DNA from: Platanthera guangdongensis
Taxonomy: Eukaryota; Streptophyta; Magnoliopsida; Asparagales; Orchidaceae
Assembly: GCA_039583875.1 (NCBI GenBank)
Contig: CM077152.1
Location: 16,975,059 to 17,039,058 of the forward strand
DNA length: 64,000 bases
Direction: 5' to 3'
Part shown: positions 45,034 to 54,803 of the stretch, piece by piece
How the letters are laid out: every line of letters starts with the position of its first letter
Position numbering within the stretch: position 1 is the stretch's first letter
The notes under the pieces: generated by a model
What the model was told of the DNA's origin: nothing
Databases searched by the model: none
What the model saw: the letters and a program-made list of their open reading frames with translations, nothing else
Made by a program: the position numbers and the translations under genes

Positions 45034-45691
45034 AATCGTCGCCACTGTGTGAAACAAAGCCCAAGCTTCTTTGCTGCAGATTTTAGCAAGTAATGAAAAG
45101 GAAAATCACGGGTTACTTGAAGGAACTCCTGAAATAACGGAAGTTTGGAATCATCTGACTTCTCCTCTCACATTGCAACCCCAAAACGGTCATTATAGGC
45201 CAACCCCATCTCTCGTGATAACGAAAAAAAATCAAAGGTTCAGTCGGCGCACATCTTTGTCGCTGACGTTCTTCATCGCAGAGAATGAAGAAGATGGAGG
45301 TGGAGGAGAGGTGAAAATTTTGCAGTCACCCGCGCGGGAGCTTTGGCGGTATTGGCTACAAGCTTCTGCGTGAAAAACCCAAATATGAAAACTCTTGGTT
45401 TTGCCCAATTCCGATTCCGCTCTGAAATCCTTCCATCCGAACAACCCCAAATGATTTATTTAAACCTAAAACTAATTCCGGCAGTCCCATTCGAGTGAAC
45501 CAAAGTGACTATTGCAGAATTGGACTTCATCCGATCTAAAAAATGATGTAAAATCCAACGTTTTTATTCGGCTGCATGATTTTTTTTCTAGAATTTGGAA
45601 TTGGCCTGGAATTGCTCTTTTTTTCAATGGCTGCAGGATCTTGTGGCACGTTGTGCCAGAGAGTCGTCATGTCCTGGACACTAAGTCCCTC
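45034..45691. other. Intergenic DNA without recognisable genes
   Basis: A 100-residue plus-strand frame at 45071-45373 has no familiar motif and no support as a gene. No repeat boundaries are evident. Confidence 0.4.
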
Positions 45692-46924
45692 TGTTGAGAA
45701 CTTGAAGACTCTGTCATGTCCCTGCTGCCAACCTTAATGACTCCATTACGAGCGTCCATACGTGTCCAACGTGTTTTCATTCGTGAAAGATGAGTTCCAC
45801 GATTGTATCTTTGATAGCGATAATTGATGGGGATGGAGCCCCATTTATATAAGAATGAGTGTGCACTTAGTCATCTCTCCCATGATCCCTCCAATTGTGA
45901 AGATCATGGGTTTGACTAGTTAACTCACTCCCCCCATGATCTCCATCATAATAGGAGAGATCATGATGGCCTCACATTCAACAACTACCGCCGGCAGCCA
46001 CTGCCCGCCGCCGTCGCCCACCGCCCGCCGCCCGCCGCGGTCGCCCGCTGCCGCCCGCCGCCGCTCGCCACCGCGCGCCGCCGACACCCGCCGGCCTCCC
46101 GCCGCCGCCGGCCGGCCGCCGCCGGCCGCCCGCCCGCCGCGGACAGCAGCCGCCGGCCACCGCCGCCGACCGCCGCCATCAACCGCCACTTCCACCGTGG
46201 CGGCCCATCGTCGTGGACAACCTCCCCACCGTCCGATCAAGGGGAGGCTCTCCTCGCCATCCGATCAAGAGGGTAACCACCCACTAGCCCACTACTTCAG
46301 TGGTGGGGCCCGCCATGATCCTCCCCTGGAGGCTATAAAAAGGACCCCACGGGCTCTTCATTTTTCACTTTTTCTCTTCTCCGGGTTGACTTCTTCTTCC
46401 TCAGGAGAGAGCTCGTCTGCCTCCTCCCTCGAGTCGGCCTCCTGTCGACGTGAACCACCGGCGGACAACTGCGGCCACCAACGCTCCACCAACACACCAG
46501 CAGCAGGAAAACGCCCAAGTCTCCAGAGAAAGCCAAAGGAAGAAGGCAACCGTCGCTAGCAGGTGTGCGCGACCGCATGCACCAGAGCACCAGGGTCATC
46601 CCACGCATTTCAACACCCAAGTTACTCCTGCGGCGCAGTCTGTTGCCCGTCGGGAGGCGTAGTCTCTCTCTCTCCCCCTAAGTTGTAACGGGAGCGGCAT
46701 GTCGCCCCGATTCTCCAACACACTGTAATCACCGGAATCTAATGAAATTTGATCGGGACAGACCCGATCACGTGGTTTTTACTCATTTAAGGGGTTTTTC
46801 CACGTCATCACATCTTGTGTCAACTTTCTGTTTTCATTGACTGTGCGCGCTCGAGCGTCTCGTGAGCTAAGACGGTTCGAACAAATCCGGCCCGATTGGA
46901 TCATCGAGTTAGTCCGCAACAACA
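45692..46924 (+). repeat. LTR-like fragment with (CCG)n region
   Basis: It begins TGTTGAGAAC and can end CAACA near 46921-46924. A CTATAAAAAG box lies at about 46331, and there is a U5-like stretch with GTGGTTTTTACTC and GGGGTTTTTCCACG (about 46772-46805), a pattern common in plant copia LTRs. A GC-rich CCG/CGC tract occupies about 45995-46200. No TSD matches these limits, so it may be a truncated or solo LTR with other borders. Confidence 0.35.
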
Positions 46925-48116
46925 ATATTATTGCCTCCCCCTCTCCTCTTCATTCAAAAATCAATTGAAACACTTGAGGAAAGGGAAGAAGAGGAGGAAG
47001 AATAGTGAGTTACCAGTGACAAGATCGATCAACAACGAGATCGGGAGCTCGTGTGATGGAGGAAAATATTGCAATGGGAGTAAGGTCTTTTGTTACCAAT
47101 AAAAATGATCATAATATAAAACCCAATTCAATGAAATTGAACCAATTATAATTCGAAGAAAATTCATTACATCTCAACACTTAAGGTCCGTTCGGCGCGC
47201 AGGTATTAGCTTTCTGGAATTGATTTTGATCAGAAAATCAATATCTGCAGGAATTGGTTTTGTGCAGAAAATCAGTTCTGTTGCTCGGCTGTAAGATAGA
47301 ATATAGTGAACAGAATTGGTATTGATACATAAAAGTTGTTCGGTTGCACGATGAAATTGACTTTCTCAATATAAAATTTGAATTTTATATTTTTAAAATT
47401 TAAGCATAAAATCAAAGTGCTAATAAAAATTGAAGTTCATAAACATTACAAACCAAATTGCATAACTCAATATTAATTAACTAGTACTAGTAAACATTTT
47501 TGGAAACCAAATTGCAAAGAGGTAACTAGAACTAAGTTAAAAAAAAACAAGCCATACTGATCGATATTAACTCAGTAATACATAACTCAATAATTAACCA
47601 ATACTAGTAAATTTTTTTGGACAATAATAAGAGAAACCAAATTGCAAAAATGTATATAGAATTACACAACATCATTAGCCACTCAGGCAGAAGATTATCC
47701 AATGAAACATAAGATTTGAGCTGTATATGCAGAAAACACAATTGAATCAGAAATCAAACCAGCAAAACAGGAATTAAAAAACCAGAATTTTTTTGGGAAA
47801 TCAAAAGATCTGCGTGATCGGAGCCTGATAAGATTTGTGTGATCTTAAGCCGCACCTGACCTGAAAAAAACAGAAAAAAAAACAAGCTGCAGAAACTATA
47901 TCATAAATCAAAAAAAGAATCAAAAGGGGAAATCAAAATCGAAATACAATAAGTTCAGTAAAAAACGGGAAATACATTTGTGGATCTGAAGAAAAACAAC
48001 AAAATCGGCGATGGAATCAATACATCTCAGGGTCCAAAGACCTACCAAGCGAATCGAAGAAAAAAATAGGAGAAAACGAAGGAAGATATGGATACCAGAT
48101 CTGAGAAGAAGCAGCG
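46925..48116. other. AT-rich intergenic DNA left of the Reina element
   Basis: No gene recognised. Around 47187, TTAAGGTCCGTTCGG resembles a Tourist-type end, but I could not find a partner. Before the Reina insertion this DNA was joined to 62107, upstream of eIF1A. Confidence 0.4.
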
Positions 48117-48389
48117 TGTAGCCGCATATATGGCATAAAAGTAATATTAGGCTACAGAGTAGGCTACATGAAGGTTATGAGCTGGCTAATTATGTGTCAG
48201 GCCTTAACCGTAGGAATTAGCTTTAAGTAGTACCTCAGGGCTGTAGTTAGGGGTGATTAATGAATGAATTAAGTTTTGTCGTCTCTCTCCCTTCTCTCTC
48301 TCTCCCTCTTCCCCTTCTTTCAATTCAATCTTTCTCTCTCGTCTCCGGCCGCCGGCCATTCTTTCCGACCATCGCCGCATTACGCTTCA
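48117..48389 (+). repeat. Reina 5' LTR
   Basis: 273 bp, with a CT-rich tract in the second half (about 48285-48330). The primer site TGGTGCTCTCGTTGAGAG lies at 48392-48409, two bases after the LTR; I did not assign its tRNA with confidence. Confidence 0.92.
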
Positions 48390-48421
48390 TTTGGTGCTCT
48401 CGTTGAGAGCCGCGCTTCCTC

Positions 48422-49762
48422 ATGGACGCGCCATCGCCATCTTCCCCGACGAACCCTCCTCCCGCCACCTCCGTCCAACCGACCGCCGTCACATGGGCCG
48501 ATTTCGACCGCCGCCATGTCCTTTACATGGATCAGCATAATGCCATCTGCGATTCCATTCAATCTACCCAAGATCGGTTTTCTCAAGAATTGCAGAAACT
48601 TCATCTTGCCCTGGCCACACATCAACAGGCCCAAGAACGCTTTCAGCATAACCAACAGCAGATGCAAGAGTCCCATCTCCTCCTTACTAAAGATTTTCAG
48701 ACCCTGCGGGACGAATTACAGCAGTTCATGCGGGTATTGACCCCAGCCCAACCCAGCACTTCGGCGGGGATCTTGCCGGCTCAGAACGGCGACTCCAGCA
48801 GATCCACCTCAACCTCGTTCGGCTTCCTGGGCATTCCTCCGGCGCGCATGCCACCGTTATCCTTGGGCACGGCGGCAGAGGTCTCCCGGTCCCGAGCGCC
48901 GATCTTGAGTTTTCATGGGGCTGCATCATCACAGCCAGGCATCATGGGGCCTGTTCCCACACCAGCAGGCCCATCCTCTGCGCCGATCTTGACCTGCAAT
49001 AATTCTTTATCTGCATCTTTGCCTGCCTTTTCAACTCAACCTCACGACTTCGGCGCCACGACTTCCCGCATCGATGGTTTTTGTTCGGCACCCGCAAAAC
49101 TCGACTGCCCAATGTTCTCTAGCGGCGATCCCACGGACTGGATTTACAAAATCGAGATGTATTTCAGGTATAATAACGTAAACCCCTTCGATTTTGTGTT
49201 TATAGCCTCTATGCACTTGGACAGGCCCGCATCCCAGTGGTTTCAAGGTTTATTGCGCAATGGCCTCTGCTCAGATTGGATGACATTTAAAACAGCTATC
49301 CTTGGTAGATTTGGCCCAACCGATTATGAAGATCCGCTTGGTAAGCTCATGAAATTAACACAAGTTTCTACAGTTGCTCATTATCAAGATGCTTTTGAAT
49401 TATTAGCTTGTCAAGTAGATGGTTTTTCTCAAGATGTGTTACGACGAAATTTTATTTCTGGTCTTAAACCACACATCAAACGGGCTGTGGTCGCCCAACA
49501 ACCCGTTTCTCTCTACGAAGCGTTCCGTCTGGCTCGCCTTTTTGAAGATCCGGGCCCCGACGACCACAAACACCAACCCACTAAACCATGGCACAACCGA
49601 CCACATCCATCCGGCCACAATTTACACATTCAGCATCATAAGAACGATCGCTTGGCCGTTAAACGACTGACCCCAACCGAACTACAGTCACGCCGCGAAC
49701 GCGGACAGTGTTTTACGTGTGACGAACGCTATACCCCAGGACACAAATGTAAAAACCGATAG
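48422..49762 (+). CDS. Reina-like Gag
   Basis: 446 residues from the ATG at 48422. The first 230 residues are Pro/Ser-rich with a glutamine-rich helical stretch. The gag core contains ASQWFQGLLRNG and FGPTDYEDPLGKL, then FISGLKPHIKRAV. The C-terminus has the knuckle-like CFTCDERYTPGHKC found before protease in chromoviruses. It ends at a TAG (49760-49762). The protease-RT frame continues directly in the same frame, so the family state is presumably one long ORF, and this stop is most simply a CAG-to-TAG change. Confidence 0.85.
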   Translation: MDAPSPSSPTNPPPATSVQPTAVTWADFDRRHVLYMDQHNAICDSIQSTQDRFSQELQKLHLALATHQQAQERFQHNQQQMQESHLLLTKDFQTLRDELQQFMRVLTPAQPSTSAGILPAQNGDSSRSTSTSFGFLGIPPARMPPLSLGTAAEVSRSRAPILSFHGAASSQPGIMGPVPTPAGPSSAPILTCNNSLSASLPAFSTQPHDFGATTSRIDGFCSAPAKLDCPMFSSGDPTDWIYKIEMYFRYNNVNPFDFVFIASMHLDRPASQWFQGLLRNGLCSDWMTFKTAILGRFGPTDYEDPLGKLMKLTQVSTVAHYQDAFELLACQVDGFSQDVLRRNFISGLKPHIKRAVVAQQPVSLYEAFRLARLFEDPGPDDHKHQPTKPWHNRPHPSGHNLHIQHHKNDRLAVKRLTPTELQSRRERGQCFTCDERYTPGHKCKNR

Positions 49763-51447
49763 ACACTTTATTTTTTTGACGGGGATCCGGACCAGGAGGA
49801 CGATGAGCCACCACCTCCGCTCGACGAACAACTAGACCCCGAGGAACCCTCTAATCCAGAAATTAGTGTCAATGCTTTCATGGATACATTCCCCTCCAAG
49901 TCCTTTCGGGTACGTGGTAAGATCGGAAATTCCACAATCCACATATTTCTCGATAACGGAAGCACTCATAGTTTTATTACTAAACGAGCTGCATCATTTC
50001 TCAAATTACCAACAGTTTCAATTTCTCCATTTAAAGTCCATGTCGGCAACGGGAGTAATATGTTTTGTAAAGAACGGTGTCCGCACGTACCCCTAACAAT
50101 ACAGAAAATCCAATTTATCCTGGACTTGTTTATAACTGATCTCCATGGGGCGGATATCATTCTGGGTTTTAATTGGTTGGAGACGTTAGGCCCAATAACC
50201 ATCGACTATACTACCCGCACAATGTCATTCACCTACCAAGGGGAATCCTGTACAATCACAGGAGACACCTCACTAACTGCTGGCTCCGCTACGTCATCAC
50301 AAATACATAAACTCATTGTGCAAGATTCCATTGAATCTATGCTTTTGTGTTTTCAAACAGATCCCAACCTACAAGACTCCCAGGATTTCCCAACTACCTC
50401 ACATCCGGCTATACAGTCCACCCTCAATAATTTTACCACGTTGTTCCGGAAACCCACGGGATTACCTCCTGTTAGACCCTTAGATCATAAGATCCCGTTG
50501 TCTGATGAATCTAAGGTTGCCAAAGTAAAACCCTATAGGTATCCTTATGTTCAAAAAAACGAGATTGAACGTTTAATAGCGGAAATGTTATCCCAAGATC
50601 TCATACGACCAAGTCATTCCACTTTTAGTTCCCCAGTCCTCCTTATTAAGAAAAAAGATGGCACTTGGCGTTTTTGTGTGGACTATCGCGCATTAAATTC
50701 TCTTACCGTGAAGGATAGTTTTCCGATGCCTACTATAGACGAACTACTTGACGAACTCCATGGGGCGACAATATTTTCCAAACTCGATTTACACTCGGGA
50801 TATCATCAAGTTCGCATGCACCCACAAGACATTCACAAAACAGCATTTAGGACACATAATGGATTATACGAGTTCCTTGTAATGCCTTTTGGCCTTACAA
50901 ATGCCCCGGCCACGTTTCAAGCTTTAATGAATACCATTTTTAAACCATTCCTCCGCCGCTTCGTCGTCATTTTCTTTGACGATATTTTAATCTATAGCTC
51001 CTCCGTGGCGCTACATGCACATCATTTACGCCAAGTTTTCCACCTTTTGATGATACATCATTTATCCCTCAAACCCACCAAATGTATCCTTGTCGTTTCC
51101 ACTATAGAGTTCCTCGGCCACGTCATAACACCAGATGGTGTATGCCCCACTCCAAGCAAGTTGGCCGCTATTGCGGAATGGCCCGTGCCACAAAATCAAA
51201 AACAACTGCGTTCTTTTTTGGGGATAGCTGGATACTATCGACGGTTTATTCATCAGTACGCAACCATTACAGCCCCACTCACAGATTTGTTGGTCAAAAA
51301 TGGTTTCGAATGGACAGCTCACAGTCACGCGTCTTTTAACCACATTAAAAAATTACTCTCCTCCGCCCCCGTTTTGGCATTACCGAATTTTACAATTTCA
51401 TTTACAATTGAATGTGATGCCTCTAAGGTCGGTATAGGAGCAGTACT
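49763..51447 (+). pseudogene. Reina-like pol, part 1 (protease, RT, start of RNase H)
   Basis: In frame with gag after the TAG. An acidic linker leads to protease with FLDNGSTHSFI and ADIILGFNWL, then RT with FCVDYRALNSL, PFGLTNAPATFQ and the catalytic FFDDILIYS. RNase H begins with ECDASKVGIGAV and is cut by copia 2 at 51447. Confidence 0.9.
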
Positions 51448-52582
51448 TGTTGGGTTTCTCTATAGGGTTGGCACAACACTTGTGCACGCAGCGGAAAAGT
51501 AAAACATCAAGAAAAAACCAAAGAGATGCGGATCGAGCCATGACGGTTGAATCAAGAAGTTAGCAAAACTAGGCAAAAATTACCTCGGTGGCGTTGAGTC
51601 ACAACTCAACGGAGAAGCTCCAAACTTTATCTTCTTGCTAGTGGCGAGTTCTACGTGGAATAGTATCCACGTTTCTGTAGAAGTCCACACGAGCGGGAGA
51701 ACGCCGAGCTTTCCGTCGCACGGAAGATCGGGAAGGAGAAGACCGCACCTCGGCTATTCCACGGACTGCTAGGTCCGTGCCAGGAAGAGCTGCACCAGCA
51801 ACACTCGCCGGAGGAGAGGTGGCAGCGGAGCGAACGCGGCGGCGGGATCGGGATCGGGATCGGCGAAGCGAAATGCGGAACTCCTTCCGTCGGGTTCGAT
51901 TCGCACAGAGGGGATAGATCGCCCTTATTCCCGAAACCCTAAGTGTTATATTTATACTTAAAGTATAAAATAAACTCAGGAAAATCGCTATCCGCAGACC
52001 ACGCAGAACTAGGGTTCAGAATCGGCGAGAATGAATCGGTGAGAATCGGCGACAATCGGCGAGAATCACTGAGCAGGTTCGGTGAGAATCATTCGGCGAG
52101 TATCACATTGGATCGGCGAGAATCAGAGTACAATACTCGACGATTCTCGCCGATCGTCGAGCCACGCTCGACGACACATAATGATACTCGACGATCGTCG
52201 AGCCGCGGTCGACGACAATAGCCAAGGTAGTCGATCGTCGAGAATCAACAATTGATTCTCGACGATTCTCGTCGATCGGCGAGAATCAGCAAGGTGATTC
52301 TCGTCGATCGGCGGGAATCAGAAGATGATTCTCGACTATTCTCATCGACCCTCGGACGACAAACCTAACCAGCCCTTCAAGGCAACCTTTGCCCAACCCG
52401 ATGATCCTATAAGGCAACACCTTGCCCATAACCCTATTCAGGTCGGTGATTGGTAACCTTTACCAACACAGTCAGTCATCCAACTTCTCCACATTTCTTA
52501 TGTGCGACCCTGCAGGCTCATATTGCGTTGGCAGTGAGATTAGATGTTTGACCACTTCCAGATCATCATGGTAACTCCAACA
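51448..52582 (-). repeat. Copia 2 3' LTR
   Basis: Contains a dense field (about 52017-52345) of short direct and inverted repeats of GAATCGGCGAGAATC and CTCGACGATTCTCG. The polypurine tract AAGTGGGAGTC (minus strand) adjoins at 52583-52593. The internal 3' noncoding part 52583-53552 shows no gene. Confidence 0.94.
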
Positions 52583-53552
52583 GACTCCCACTTGATCTCG
52601 AAAGTATCAAACCAAAAACCTCACAAACAATGAGCGGCATCTAGCAATGCATCATTGCTCCCCAAGCAATAAGAGTTAATAACTCATAAGCCTTTATGAC
52701 CAATGTATCAGCGTTGTCTTTGTCTCTTTGTCCCTTACATCCGGAAAGAACTAGAGGCATGGACCGTGTCACCCTCGTAATAGCTCAATCCAAGTTTTCT
52801 TGATCCAGGACGGACTTCCAGAGAATGGTGAGTCCAATATCACATATTGACTCAACCAAGCATGGCCATGCATTTCTCAGTCCAGATCCATCAAGGGGCC
52901 CATGGATGCAACTTCTGTCATACAGGAAGACAAATCCCATATCTGCTCACACACAAACACCCAAATGATTCGTAACATGCCCAACGACCACCCTTATCAT
53001 CAACCTTTCTCAAGGAAGACTTTAGATGGCATCAAAGCACGCTCTTCCTCACTTGATGAATGCTGTGACTTCAGGTCAAAGGACCACAACACCATTGTCA
53101 ATTGAGACCTACTCGTGACACTATTGGATGACAATCCACAGAGTAGTCTCAGGTTGGGTCTGTCCAGTACAACTTGTTCACTAACAAGTACCCACGTGAT
53201 GACTTGATATCACAATATCATGACCTGTGAGAACCAGTCATCAGTCAACACACGTGCTAGCCTTCATGTATCATCATCACCCTTAGTTTCTATGATGATA
53301 CTCGACCAGGGACCTTTAAGAATGAAGCTTCAAATAAATCATGGGCTCTCACATTCAAGTCACGTACTTGATGTCCCATGGAAGCAAACATTCTAAGGGT
53401 ATCTATTATGCTAACATTTAACTATCATATATAGAAAAACTCATAATAAAAGAATTTGCCATTAATTATAAGAGAAAAACTAGGTACACAGTTCATCATA
53501 TGAACAAACAGCCAACAAAATACAAGATAACATGCAATCCACAAGATTCTCG

Positions 53553-54803
53553 CTAGAGTTGATCATTTAGGTATCGTATACCCATCGATCTAGTATGACC
53601 ATCATGCTTTCTCTGCGCGAGAGGCTTTGTCAGCGGATCCGCAACATTTTCCTCAGTCGGCACTCTGCAAATGTTTACATCTCCTCGTTCGACAATCTCA
53701 CGAATAAGATGAAACCGCCGGAGTATGTGCTTGGAGCGCTGATGAGATCTAGGTTCCTTAGATTGTGCAATTGCACCATTGTTATCACAGTAGAGAACTA
53801 CGGGACCAACAATGCTAGGAACTACATCAAGCTCGCCGATGAATTTCCTAATCCATACAGCCTCCTTCGCTGCATTAGCTGCTGCGATATACTCGGCCTC
53901 TGTTGTAGAATCAGCAACTGTCTCTTGCTTGGAACTCTTCCAGCTCACAGCTCCTCCATTCAGGCAAAACACAAAACCTGACTGAGACTTGAAGTCGTCT
54001 CTATCAGTTTGGAAGCTAGCATCCGTGTAACCACTTACAACGAGCTCTTCCTCTCCACCATACACCAAGAACACGTCCTTAGTCCTTCTCAAGTACTTCA
54101 GGATATTCTTGACTGCAATCCAGTGACATTCACCGGGGTCTGACTGATACCTGCTAGTCATGCTCAAAGCAAAGGAAACATCGGGTCGAGTACATAACAT
54201 CGCGTACATGATTGATCCAATTGCCGAAGCATATGGAATCAACTTCATGCGGTCCTTATCTTCACAAGACTTTGGACACTGGTCCTTAGAGAGATTCACA
54301 CCATGAGACATGGGCAAAAATCCTTTCTTGGACTCAAGCATGTTGAACCGCTTCAACACCTTTTCGATGTACGTACTCTGGGTCAAACCCAGCAACTTCT
54401 TCGATCTATCTCTATAGATCTTAATACCAAGTATATAAGTCGCTTCGCCCAAATCCTTCATTGAAAAGCAGTTCCCTAGGTTGTTCTTAACAACTTTCAG
54501 GGTAGGAATGTCATTCTCAATCAACAGTATGTCATCTACATACAATATCAGGAAGACAACAATGCTCCCACTGATTCGCTTGTAAACACAAGGCTCATCT
54601 TCATTCTTGATGAAACCAAACTCTTTGATCTTCTCATCAAAACGAAGATTCCAACTTCGAGAGGCCTGTTTCAGTCCATAAATGGACTTATTCAGCTTGC
54701 ATATTTTAGTGGCTTCATCTGGGGATACAAAACCCTCGGGTTGTGTCATATACACTTCCTCAAGGAGGTTTCCATTAAGGAAAGCCGTTTTGACATCCAT
54801 CTG
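53553..54803 (-). pseudogene. Copia 2 reverse transcriptase core and RNase H
   Basis: In the same frame as the upstream polyprotein but after its TGA. It has MDVKTAFLNGNLLEEVYMTQ, SIYGLKQASRSW and the catalytic LILYVDDILL, then RNase H with YTDASFQTD, STTEAEYIAAANAA, VLYCDNNGAIAQ and PRSHQRSKHI. No internal stop. An internal ATG at 54800 exists but would give RT without its N-terminal part. Confidence 0.92.

Noticed and set aside
45960..46560. 207-residue Pro/Arg-rich gene
   Set aside because: It is driven by the CCG repeat within an LTR-like fragment; no domain, and codon pattern is that of a simple repeat.
47187..47340. Tourist-type MITE at GGTCCGTTCGG
   Set aside because: One plausible end with a TTA neighbour, but no matching inverted end or second TTA was found nearby.
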